DNA of 41,262 nucleotides, taken from positions 1-41,262 of the forward strand of contig NZ_RJLN01000048.1 in assembly GCF_003725545.1 (NCBI RefSeq). The letters are read 5' to 3'. The translations under genes and the position numbers were made by a program. The DNA comes from Micromonospora solifontis. Lineage in GTDB: Bacteria > Actinomycetota > Actinomycetes > Mycobacteriales > Micromonosporaceae. Shown here piece after piece: positions 24,738 to 31,940 of the stretch. Below the pieces are notes generated by a model. That model saw nothing but the letters and a program-made list of their open reading frames with translations, did no database searches and was not told where the DNA came from. Within the stretch, counting starts at the first letter, position 1. Every line of letters begins with the position of its first letter.

Positions 24738-25352
24738 GTGGCCGAGACGGAGACCGAGCGCAGGCGCGTACTGATCGCCGAGGACGAGGCGCTCATCCGG
24801 CTGGACCTGGCTGAGATGCTGGTCGAAGAGGGCTACGAGGTGGTCGGCGAGGCCGGTGACGGCGAGACCGCCGTCAAGCTCGCCGAGGAGCTGAAGCCGG
24901 ACCTGGTCATCCTCGACATCAAGATGCCGATCATGGACGGGCTGGCCGCCGCCGAGCGGATCGCCGGCGCGCGGATCGCCCCGGTGATCATCCTGACCGC
25001 GTTCAGCCAGCGGGACCTGGTGGAGCGGGCGCGGGCGGCCGGCGCGATGGCGTACCTGGTGAAGCCGTTCCAGAAGAGCGACCTGGTGCCGGCGGTGGAG
25101 ATCGCGCTGTCCCGCTACTCGGAGATCGCGGCGCTGGAGGCGGAGGTCGCCGGCCTGACCGACCGGCTGGAGATCCGCAAGACCGTGGAGCGGGCCAAGG
25201 GCGCGCTGATGACCACGTACGGGATGACCGAGCCGCAGGCGTTCAAGTGGATCCAGCGCACGGCGATGGACCACCGGATGACCATGAAGGAGGTCGCCGA
25301 GCGGATCCTCGCGGAGACCGCCGGCGGCGAGGTGGCCCAGCCGGCCTCCTGA
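24738..25352 (+). CDS. pdtaR: ANTAR-domain response regulator (PdtaR type)
   Basis: The product has 204 residues. The N-terminal receiver (about 9-125) has the acidic pocket E15-D16, phospho-acceptor D60 in LVILDIKMP and conserved Lys in YLVKPF. The C-terminal ANTAR domain (about 135-195) has the signature Ala and aromatic residues in ERAKGALMTTYGMTEPQAFKWIQRTAMDHRMT. Phosphorylated PdtaR-type proteins bind RNA hairpins and prevent termination; in Mycobacterium tuberculosis the PdtaS kinase activates PdtaR (Rv1626). No kinase gene is adjacent here, which is also the case in M. tuberculosis. The start is GTG 24738 with GGGAG upstream. A terminator hairpin follows. Confidence 0.95.
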   Translation: MAETETERRRVLIAEDEALIRLDLAEMLVEEGYEVVGEAGDGETAVKLAEELKPDLVILDIKMPIMDGLAAAERIAGARIAPVIILTAFSQRDLVERARAAGAMAYLVKPFQKSDLVPAVEIALSRYSEIAALEAEVAGLTDRLEIRKTVERAKGALMTTYGMTEPQAFKWIQRTAMDHRMTMKEVAERILAETAGGEVAQPAS

Positions 25353-25367
25353 TCCCGTACGACCCCC

Positions 25368-25393
25368 CCCCGGCGCGGCCGTCCGCGCCGGGG
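25368..25393 (+). terminator. Terminator-like hairpin after pdtaR
   Basis: CCCCGGCGCGG (25368-25378) and CCGCGCCGGGG (25383-25393) form a perfect 11-bp stem with a 4-nt loop, 15 nt after the stop. Confidence 0.7.
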
Positions 25394-25426
25394 CGGAGAC
25401 GGGTTCCGCGCGTCGTCGGTGGTCGA

Positions 25427-25439
25427 TACGATCGCCGCC
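25427..25439 (+). promoter_or_regulatory. Leaderless-type -10 box of the lipoprotein gene
   Basis: TACGAT (25427-25432) is followed by exactly 7 nt and the ATG at 25440, with no ribosome binding site. This decides the start. Confidence 0.6.
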
Positions 25440-26609
25440 ATGCGGCGTGGCGTGGCGGTGCTCGGCCTGCTCGTCGTGCTGCTCGCCGCCTGCCGCTCGA
25501 CCGGCCCGGCGGCGTCCACGCCCGCGCCCGCCCCGCTGCGGCCGGCCTGGCAGCCGGTCACCCTGCCGGTCCCGCCCGGCCCCTCCGGCCGGCTGACCCT
25601 GCGCGACGTCACGGTCTGTGACGGCCGCTGGTTCGTGGTGGGCGCGGTGGTCGACGCGGCGGGCGCCACCCGGCCGGCCGCCTGGAGCAGCCCTGACGCG
25701 GTCGCCTGGACACCCCTACGGCCGGTGCCGCGCACCGCGTACGGGGTGGAGAACCTGCTGACCGCGGCGGGCTGTCGAAACGGCCGGCTGGCCGCGGTGG
25801 GCGGCAAGACGGGCGGGGTGCACGGCAATCCGCGGATCAGCACCTGGCGGGAGGTGGCCGACGGTTCGCTGGTGGAGGTGCCGGCCGAGTTCGAGGTGTT
25901 CGGCGGCCCGGACGCGGTGAATGTGGGGCGGATCGCGGGTGGCCCGCGGGGGTGGCTGATCTCGGGTAACCGGGCCACCGGGGCGGCGGCCTGGGTCTCC
26001 CCGGACGGGAGGGACTTCCAGCTGGTCAGCGGGGTGCCGGAGGTGGCCGCCGACGCGGCGGGTCGGCCCTGGGCGGCGGACGGCGTGGCGGTGCCGTCGG
26101 GTTGGCTGCTGGTGGGTTCGGTGCTGGCGTCGGGGCGTACCGGGTCGGAGCCGGCGGTGTGGAGTTCGGCGGACGGGCGGAACTGGCGGCGCGCGGTGCT
26201 TCCCGCCGGCGCGGACGGGGCGGACCTGCAGCGGGTGGTCCGGGTGGGGGAGCGGACGGTGGCGGTGGGCCGGCGCGGCGACGGCCTGGGCGCCTGGCTG
26301 GGCGAGGGCGGCGGCTGGCGGCCGGGCGGGGCGTTCGGCGGTGCGGGGACGGACCGGCCGGGCCGGGTGTGGGGGCTGGCGGCGCGGTCCGACGGCGCGT
26401 TCGCGGTGGTGGCGGGCGGGGCGGCGGGTGCGGGCTGGTTCTCGCCGGACGGCGGGCGGTGGTCTCCGGTGGTGCTGCCGGTCGGGGTGGCGGCGGCGGC
26501 CGACCGCTCGGTGGCGGTGGCCGGGGCGGGGGAGTCGGTGGTGCTGCTGGTGGACGGCGGTGGCCGGGCCGCGGTGTGGGTGGCGCGCGGGCCGTGGAGT
26601 CCCGGCTGA
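25440..26609 (+). CDS. Predicted lipoprotein with repeated beta-propeller-like blades
   Basis: The product has 389 residues. A lipoprotein signal peptide (MRRGVAVLGLL..., lipobox LAAC with Cys18) predicts anchoring to the outer face of the membrane. After a Pro-rich spacer (about 20-45), the body shows repeated units with AAWSSPDAVAW, AAWVSPDGRDF, AVWSSADGRNW and AGWFSPDGGRW, each a W-S-P/A-D-G turn between strands. This spacing fits a beta-propeller of sialidase-like (Asp-box type) blades, but no catalytic residues can be assigned. Function is unknown; a binding or scaffolding role is only a guess. It is a single-gene unit between terminator and liv operon. Confidence 0.8.
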   Translation: MRRGVAVLGLLVVLLAACRSTGPAASTPAPAPLRPAWQPVTLPVPPGPSGRLTLRDVTVCDGRWFVVGAVVDAAGATRPAAWSSPDAVAWTPLRPVPRTAYGVENLLTAAGCRNGRLAAVGGKTGGVHGNPRISTWREVADGSLVEVPAEFEVFGGPDAVNVGRIAGGPRGWLISGNRATGAAAWVSPDGRDFQLVSGVPEVAADAAGRPWAADGVAVPSGWLLVGSVLASGRTGSEPAVWSSADGRNWRRAVLPAGADGADLQRVVRVGERTVAVGRRGDGLGAWLGEGGGWRPGGAFGGAGTDRPGRVWGLAARSDGAFAVVAGGAAGAGWFSPDGGRWSPVVLPVGVAAAADRSVAVAGAGESVVLLVDGGGRAAVWVARGPWSPG

Positions 26610-26734
26610 CCCTCCCACCAGCGTGTTTCCGGCGGGTGTCGGATGTCCGATTTTCCCCTGGACGGACCGCGTGTGTTACAGCACATCTGTGAATCCGGCC
26701 ACTCAACGTAACGGTTAGGTCAACCCCGGTTCGC

Positions 26735-26763
26735 AGGTCTACCTAAGCGCTCCCAGGTAGGAT
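26735..26763 (+). promoter_or_regulatory. Inverted repeat overlapping the -10 box of the liv operon
   Basis: CTACCT (26739-26744) and AGGTAG (26755-26760) form a 6-bp inverted repeat with a 10-nt spacer, and AGGT-CT-ACCT (26735-26744) is a second, overlapping palindrome. TAGGAT (26758-26763) is a likely -10 box. This looks like an operator for the transporter operon. The rest of the 257-bp intergenic region holds no gene. Confidence 0.45.
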
Positions 26764-26866
26764 AACGTCCCGCCCCAGACCGGGATCGCGGTCGGTCCGG
26801 CCTGCCCCCGCAAGGTCCAATTCGTCGTGGGTGGTCCGGGCCTTCGGACGGAGGAGGGTACGAGCC

Positions 26867-28027
26867 GTGAGGCAGAAGCTCGCACGGGTGCTCGGTGGCG
26901 TCGCCATCGGCGCGCTCGTTTTCAGTGGCGCGGCCTGCAAGGCCGACAGCGGTAGTGAGGCCGGCGGCAGCAAGGCCGCCTGCGACCTGAAGATCGGCTT
27001 CTTCGGCGCGCTGACGGGTGACGCTGCGGGTCTCGGTATCCACATGCGCAACGGCACCCAGCTGGCGATCGAGCAGTACAACAAGGAGAACAAGGACTGC
27101 CAGGTCAAGCTGGAGCAGTACGACTCGCAGGGTGACCCGGCCAAGGCCCCGGCGCTGGCCCAGCAGGCGGTCGGCGACAGCAAGGTCGTCGGCATCGTCG
27201 GCCCCGGCTTCTCCGGCGAGTCCGAGGTGGCGGACCCGATCTTCGACGCGGCCGGCCTGCCGACCATCACGCCGTCGGCGACCCGTCCGAGCCTGAGCAC
27301 CAAGAACTGGAAGGTCTTCCACCGCGGCGTCGGTAACGACACCTCCCAGGGCCCGGCCGCCGGTCGGTACATCAAGGACGTGCTGAAGGCTGAGAAGGTG
27401 TACGTCGTCGACGACCAGTCGGCGTACGGCGCCGGTCTGGCCGACGAGGTCAAGAAGGTCATCGGCACCCCGGCCGGCTACGACAAGATCCAGGTCAAGC
27501 AGACCAACTTCTCCGCCGTGGTCACCAAGATCACTAGCAGCGGCGCGTCCGTCCTCTTCTTCGGTGGCTACTACACCGAGGCCGGCCTGCTGCTCAAGCA
27601 GCTCAAGGGCGCGGGCTGGAAGGGCACCATGGTCGCCGGTGACGGCGTCAACGACTCCAACTTCATCAAGGTCGCCGGCCAGCAGGTCGCCGAGGGCACC
27701 GTCCTGACCTGCCCGTGCGCCCCGGCCACCAAGGCCAAGGGCACCTTCCCGGCCGACTACAAGACGGCGTTCAACGTCGACCCGGGCACCTACGCCGACG
27801 TGTCGTACGACGTGACGAAGATCATGCTCGAGGGCATCAAGGCCGGCAAGTCGAGCCGGGCGGACCTCAACGCCTTCATCAACAGCTACAACGGCACGGG
27901 TGCCGCCACCGGTGTCACCTACAAGTTCGAGTCCAACGGTGAGCTGGACCCGGCCCAGGTCATCGTCTGGGCGTTCAAGGTGAACGCGGGCCAGGTCGTC
28001 CCCGACATCGAGATCCCCAAGGCCTGA
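26867..28027 (+). CDS. livK: Branched-chain amino acid ABC transporter, substrate-binding lipoprotein
   Basis: The product has 386 residues from GTG 26867, 8 nt after GAGGAGGG. A lipoprotein signal ends in GAAC (Cys24), so the protein is tethered outside the membrane. The mature part is a type I periplasmic-binding fold: KIGFFGALTGD at the first strand, NGTQLAIEQYN helix, VVGIVGPGFSGE hinge region, and PTITPSATRP with the Ser-Ala-Thr ligand contact of the LivJ/LivK family. Leu, Ile and Val are the usual ligands, but related proteins bind amides or aromatic compounds. It is the first gene of livKHMGF, and a strong hairpin lies just after it. Confidence 0.93.
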   Translation: MRQKLARVLGGVAIGALVFSGAACKADSGSEAGGSKAACDLKIGFFGALTGDAAGLGIHMRNGTQLAIEQYNKENKDCQVKLEQYDSQGDPAKAPALAQQAVGDSKVVGIVGPGFSGESEVADPIFDAAGLPTITPSATRPSLSTKNWKVFHRGVGNDTSQGPAAGRYIKDVLKAEKVYVVDDQSAYGAGLADEVKKVIGTPAGYDKIQVKQTNFSAVVTKITSSGASVLFFGGYYTEAGLLLKQLKGAGWKGTMVAGDGVNDSNFIKVAGQQVAEGTVLTCPCAPATKAKGTFPADYKTAFNVDPGTYADVSYDVTKIMLEGIKAGKSSRADLNAFINSYNGTGAATGVTYKFESNGELDPAQVIVWAFKVNAGQVVPDIEIPKA

Positions 28028-28061
28028 CCGGTACGTCCGGTCCCGCCACGGGACACCAGGC

Positions 28062-28092
28062 GTGCGGCCGGGAGATTTCCTCCCGGCCGCAC
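28062..28092 (+). terminator. Strong hairpin between livK and livH (attenuator or mRNA stabiliser)
   Basis: GTGCGGCCGGGAG (28062-28074) and CTCCCGGCCGCAC (28080-28092) form a perfect 13-bp stem with a 5-nt loop. Such hairpins after binding-protein genes usually raise the level of the first gene over the membrane parts. Confidence 0.7.
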
Positions 28093-28120
28093 CGCTTGGC
28101 CGCACAGTTGGAGCCCCCAC

Positions 28121-29071
28121 TTGAACTTCGATGAGCTCTTCGGGAACTTCCCGACGCTGACCATCACCGGGCTGGAACAGGGCGCGATCTACGCGCTCGT
28201 CGCGCTCGGCTACACCCTGGTGTACGGCGTGCTGCGCCTGATCAACTTCGCCCACTCCGAGGTCTTCATGGTCGGCACCTTCACCGCCCTGTGGACCTGG
28301 GAGGCGCTGGGTTACAACCAGAACAGTTCCGCCCCCGCGTTCGGTCCGCTGATCGTGGCGGTCCTCGCCGGCCTCGCCGTCGCGATGGTCGCCTCGGCGT
28401 CCACCGCCGTGGTGGTCGAGCTGGTCGCCTACCGGCCGTTGCGCCGCCGCAACGCCCCGCCGCTGGCCTTCCTCATCACCGCGATCGGCGCCTCGTTCGT
28501 GCTCTCCGAGTCGTTCGGCATCGGCACCGAGCGGGCGCCGTTCGGCATGCCGGACCTGATCCCGCAGAAGCCGGTGTTCACCCTCTTCGGGGCCGAGGTC
28601 ACCAACCTTCAGCTGCTGATCCTCGGCGTCACGCTGATCATGATGATCGGGCTGGACCAGTTCGTGAACCGTAGCCGGCTCGGCCGGGGCATCCGCGCCG
28701 TCGCCCAGGACCCGGACACCGCCGCCCTGATGGGCGTCAACAAGAACCGGGTGATCCTGCTGGTGTTCGTGCTCGGCGGCCTGATGGCCGGCGTCGCCGC
28801 CCTGCTGTGGGACGTCCGGTTCGGCTTCACCAAGTTCAACGTCGGCTTCCTGATCGGGCTCAAGGCCTTCGCGGCCGCGGTGCTCGGCGGCATCGGCAAC
28901 CTGCGCGGCGCGCTGCTCGGCGGCCTGCTGCTCGGGGTGGTGGAGAACTACGCCTCCGGCCTGTTCGGCGGAGACTGGAAGGACTTCACCGGTTTCGTGC
29001 TGTTGATCGTGCTGCTGATGTTCCGGCCCACCGGCCTGCTCGGCGAATCTCTCGGGAGGGCGCGCGCATGA
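28121..29071 (+). CDS. livH: Branched-chain amino acid ABC transporter permease LivH
   Basis: The product has 316 residues from a TTG start at 28121, with GGAG 7 nt upstream; no ATG or GTG fits better. About eight membrane helices are present. The N-terminal GLEQGAIYALVALGYTLVYG and the LRLINFAHSE motif are LivH hallmarks, and the cytoplasmic loop with AVAQDPDTAALMGVN is the EAA-like site that contacts the ATPase. The C-terminal part has AAVLGGIGNLRGALLGGLLLG. It forms the membrane channel with LivM. Its stop overlaps the livM start by 4 bp (ATGA), giving coupled translation. Confidence 0.94.
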   Translation: MNFDELFGNFPTLTITGLEQGAIYALVALGYTLVYGVLRLINFAHSEVFMVGTFTALWTWEALGYNQNSSAPAFGPLIVAVLAGLAVAMVASASTAVVVELVAYRPLRRRNAPPLAFLITAIGASFVLSESFGIGTERAPFGMPDLIPQKPVFTLFGAEVTNLQLLILGVTLIMMIGLDQFVNRSRLGRGIRAVAQDPDTAALMGVNKNRVILLVFVLGGLMAGVAALLWDVRFGFTKFNVGFLIGLKAFAAAVLGGIGNLRGALLGGLLLGVVENYASGLFGGDWKDFTGFVLLIVLLMFRPTGLLGESLGRARA

Positions 29072-30225
29072 CCGCCACCTCGGAAAAGACGGGACGCATG
29101 GCGGCGTTCCGCACCCGCTGGGACGCGATGCCGAAGCAGGTCCGCTGGGTCGGCCTCGCCGCGCTGGTGGTCTTCCTCTACATCCTGCCCAACCGGTGGT
29201 TCTACGAGTACCTCGGCTTCCCGATCGGCAGCGACTACTTCGCCTTCTACACCACCCGTTCGGACTTCGCGACGGTGCTCTTCGACACCGCCGTCTTCGT
29301 CCTGCTGGCGGTGGGCCTGAACGTGGTGGTCGGTTTCGCCGGCCTGCTCGACCTGGGCTACTTCGGCTTCTACGCGGTCGGCGCGTACACGGTGGCGCTG
29401 CTGACCTCGCCGGAGAGCCGGTTCGGGACGAACTGGCCGTGGCTGGCCGCGGTGCCGGTGGCAATCGCCGTCGCGATGATCTCCGGCGTGATCCTCGGCG
29501 GCCCGACCCTGCGGCTGCGCGGCGACTACCTGGCGATCGTGACTCTCGGCTTCGCCGAGATGATCCGCCTGTACGCGGCGCGCAACGAGGGCATCGCGCA
29601 GGGCCAGCGGGGCATCCCGCAGATCCCGCACCCGCCGGGCACCGGTGCGGACGGCAAGGCGCTGTTCGGCGTGGAGAGCTCCAAGCCCTACTACTGGCTG
29701 ATCCTCACGGTGATCATCGTGATCATCTTCGCGATGCGGAACCTGGTCAACAGCCGGGTCGGCCGGGCCTGGGTGGCGATCCGCGAGGACGAGGACGCCG
29801 CCGAGATCATGGGTGTGCCGACGTTCAAGTACAAGCTGTGGGCGTTCGCCATCGGTGCGGCGGTCGGCGGGCTGACCGGCGCGATCTTCGCCGGTAAGCA
29901 GACGTTCATCAACTCGGACAGCTTCCTGCTGGAGAACTCGATCCTGGTGCTCGCCGCGGTCATCCTCGGCGGCGCGGGCAACATCAAGGGCGCGATCGTC
30001 GGTGGCGCGATCACCTGGTACCTGCCGGAGTGGCTGCGCGGCGTGGGCGACCTCATCGGCGTCGAGTTCGACGCGGCCGAGTATCGGATCCTGGTCTTCG
30101 GCCTGGTCGTCATCGTGATGATGATCTTCCGGCCGCAGGGTCTGGTGCCCAACCGGCGGCGGGCGGCCGAGTTCGCCGACCGGCGCAAGGAAGCGGTCCC
30201 CCAGGAGGCGGTGCCCAGTGAGTGA
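29068..30225 (+). CDS. livM: Branched-chain amino acid ABC transporter permease LivM
   Basis: The product has 385 residues, with about 9-10 membrane helices. A polar N-terminus (about 1-28) precedes the first helix (VGLAALVVFLYILP). LivM hallmarks are GLNVVVGFAGLLDLGYFGFYAVGAY, the TLRLRGDYLAIVTLGFAEM segment, the EAA-like loop AIREDEDAAEIMGVP and AAVILGGAGNIKGAIVGGA. A loop of about 50 residues after the RNEGIAQGQRGIPQIP region faces outside. The frame is open upstream, but the ATG at 29068 overlaps the livH stop, so that start is chosen. It overlaps livG by 8 bp. Confidence 0.94.
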   Translation: MTATSEKTGRMAAFRTRWDAMPKQVRWVGLAALVVFLYILPNRWFYEYLGFPIGSDYFAFYTTRSDFATVLFDTAVFVLLAVGLNVVVGFAGLLDLGYFGFYAVGAYTVALLTSPESRFGTNWPWLAAVPVAIAVAMISGVILGGPTLRLRGDYLAIVTLGFAEMIRLYAARNEGIAQGQRGIPQIPHPPGTGADGKALFGVESSKPYYWLILTVIIVIIFAMRNLVNSRVGRAWVAIREDEDAAEIMGVPTFKYKLWAFAIGAAVGGLTGAIFAGKQTFINSDSFLLENSILVLAAVILGGAGNIKGAIVGGAITWYLPEWLRGVGDLIGVEFDAAEYRILVFGLVVIVMMIFRPQGLVPNRRRAAEFADRRKEAVPQEAVPSE

Positions 30226-31138
30226 GCCGCAGATGCACAGCGAGCGGGACGAGACCAGCGAGCGGGACATCGCCGACGACGGTCGCAGCACGGTCGGCAC
30301 CCCGCCGGAGAAGGGCGCGGACACGCCGGTCGAGCCCACCCCCGGCGAGACCGCGCCGGCCGGGCGGGAGCCGTTGCTGGAGGTCGACCACGTCACCCTC
30401 CGCTTCGGCGGCGTGGTCGCGCTGAACGACGTCGCGTTCACCCTCTACCAGGGGGAGATCCTCGGCCTGATCGGCCCGAACGGCGCCGGCAAGACCACCT
30501 GCTTCAACGCGATGACCGGCGTCTACCGGCCGACCGAGGGCGAGATCCGGTTCAAGGGGCAGCGGACCAACGGCAAGCGCCGGTCCTGGATCACCAAGGC
30601 GGGCATCGCCCGCACGTTCCAGAACATCCGGCTCTTCCCGGAGATGACCGCGCTGGAGAACGTGATGGTGGGCGCGGACGCCCACCACAAGACCAGCGTC
30701 ATCTCCGCGATGCTGCGGCTGCCCCGGCACTGGCGGGAGGAGCGGCAGGGCCGCGACAAGGCGTACGAGCTGCTGCGCTTCGTCGGCATCGAGCGCCGCG
30801 CCGGGGACCTGGCCCGCAACCTGTCGTACGGCGAGCAGCGCCGGCTGGAGATCGCCCGGGCTCTCGCGACCGACCCCACCCTGCTCTGCCTGGACGAGCC
30901 GGCCGCCGGCTTCACCCCGGCGGAGAAGGAGGAGTTGCTCGGCCTGATCCGTAAGATCCGGGACAACGGCACGACCGTGCTGCTCATCGAGCACGACATG
31001 CGACTGGTCATGGGCGTCACCGACCGGATCGTCGTGCTGGAGTTCGGCAAGAAGATCGCCGAGGGCCTGCCGGCCGAGGTCCGGGAGGACCCGAAGGTGA
31101 TCGCCGCGTACCTGGGGGTGCCGACCGATGCTGCTTGA
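30218..31138 (+). CDS. livG: Branched-chain amino acid ABC transporter ATPase LivG, with N-terminal acidic extension
   Basis: The product has 306 residues, about 50 more than typical LivG. The extra N-terminus (1-50) is rich in Glu, Asp, Ser and Pro and looks disordered. The ATPase has Walker A GPNGAGKT (86-93), the Q loop in ARTFQNIRLF, signature LSYGEQRR, Walker B LLCLDEP with the catalytic Glu, and the switch His in LIEHDM. The GTG at 30218 overlaps the livM stop by 8 bp, which supports the long form; an internal start that would remove the extension is not evident. It works as a heterodimer with LivF on the cytoplasmic side. Confidence 0.94.
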   Translation: MSEPQMHSERDETSERDIADDGRSTVGTPPEKGADTPVEPTPGETAPAGREPLLEVDHVTLRFGGVVALNDVAFTLYQGEILGLIGPNGAGKTTCFNAMTGVYRPTEGEIRFKGQRTNGKRRSWITKAGIARTFQNIRLFPEMTALENVMVGADAHHKTSVISAMLRLPRHWREERQGRDKAYELLRFVGIERRAGDLARNLSYGEQRRLEIARALATDPTLLCLDEPAAGFTPAEKEELLGLIRKIRDNGTTVLLIEHDMRLVMGVTDRIVVLEFGKKIAEGLPAEVREDPKVIAAYLGVPTDAA

Positions 31139-31838
31139 GATCAAGGACCTGACCCTGCTGTACGGGCGGATCCAGGCGCTGCACGGGATCAGCCTGACGG
31201 TCAACGAGGGCGAGGTGGTGGCGCTGATCGGCGCGAACGGCGCCGGCAAGACCACCACCATGCGGGCCATCTCCGGGCTGCGCCCGGTGGCGTCCGGCTC
31301 GATCGTCTTCGACGGCACCGACGTCACCCGGATGCGGGCCGACCTGCGGGTGGTCCGGGGCATCGGGCAGGCGCCCGAGGGCCGGGGCGTCTTCCCCGGC
31401 ATGACCGTCATGGAGAACCTGGAGATGGGGGCGTACACCCGGCGGGACCGGTCGGGCATCGCCGAGGACATGAAGATGGTCATGGACCTCTTCCCCCGGC
31501 TCGCCGAGCGGCGCAAGCAGCACGGTGGGACGCTCTCCGGTGGTGAGCAGCAGATGCTGGCGGTGGGCCGGGCGTTGATGGCCCGCCCGCGGCTGCTGCT
31601 GCTCGACGAGCCCTCGATGGGGCTCGCGCCGATGCTGATCCAGCAGATCTTCGAGATCATCACCCGGATCAACGAGCAGGGCACCACCATCCTGCTGGTG
31701 GAGCAGAACGCCCAGCAGGCGCTCTCCCGCGCCCACCGGGGCTACGTGCTGGAGACCGGTCGGATCGTCAAGGAGGGCACCGGCCGGGACCTGCTGCACG
31801 ACCCGGCGGTCAAGGAGGCGTACCTCGGCGTGGCCTGA
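31128..31838 (+). CDS. livF: Branched-chain amino acid ABC transporter ATPase LivF
   Basis: The product has 236 residues, normal for LivF. Walker A is GANGAGKT (35-42), the Q loop region GIGQAPEGRGVFPGMTV is characteristic of LivF, the signature is LSGGEQQ, Walker B LLLLDEP, and the switch region has LVEQNAQQAL, with Gln in place of the usual His as in other LivF proteins. It overlaps livG by 11 bp and closes the operon, which ends in a strong hairpin. Confidence 0.95.
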   Translation: MLLEIKDLTLLYGRIQALHGISLTVNEGEVVALIGANGAGKTTTMRAISGLRPVASGSIVFDGTDVTRMRADLRVVRGIGQAPEGRGVFPGMTVMENLEMGAYTRRDRSGIAEDMKMVMDLFPRLAERRKQHGGTLSGGEQQMLAVGRALMARPRLLLLDEPSMGLAPMLIQQIFEIITRINEQGTTILLVEQNAQQALSRAHRGYVLETGRIVKEGTGRDLLHDPAVKEAYLGVA

Positions 31839-31848
31839 GGCGTACCCC

Positions 31849-31887
31849 CGACGGCCGGTCGTCCCCACCCGGGGCGACCGGCCGTCG
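31849..31887 (+). terminator. Terminator hairpin of the liv operon
   Basis: The arms starting CGACGGCCGGTCG (31849-31861) and ending CGACCGGCCGTCG (31875-31887) pair over 13 bp, extended by CCCC/GGGG inside, with one bulged T and a short loop. It starts 11 nt after the livF stop. Confidence 0.75.
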
Positions 31888-31927
31888 CGTTCGCGCTGCC
31901 GTCCGCCGGGTTGTCGGCCCTACGGGC

Positions 31928-31940
31928 TAGAGTCGCTGCC
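31928..31940 (+). promoter_or_regulatory. Leaderless-type -10 box of polA
   Basis: TAGAGT (31928-31933) is followed by exactly 7 nt and GTG 31941. No ribosome binding site is present, so polA mRNA probably starts at its start codon. Confidence 0.65.

Noticed and set aside
24738..25352. ANTAR-target RNA hairpins near pdtaR
   Set aside because: The CATGC/GCATG hairpin at 24686-24699 lacks the paired hexanucleotide loops of ANTAR targets.
26709..26725. Possible GlnR box (GTAAC-N6-GTCAA) upstream of livK
   Set aside because: Only the first half fits gTnAC-n6-GaAAc; the second matches at two of five positions.
26720..29464. Very long minus-strand open frame (914 codons) opposite livKHM
   Set aside because: It is antisense to three well-supported genes; long antisense frames are expected in high-GC DNA, and its product is low-complexity with no domains.
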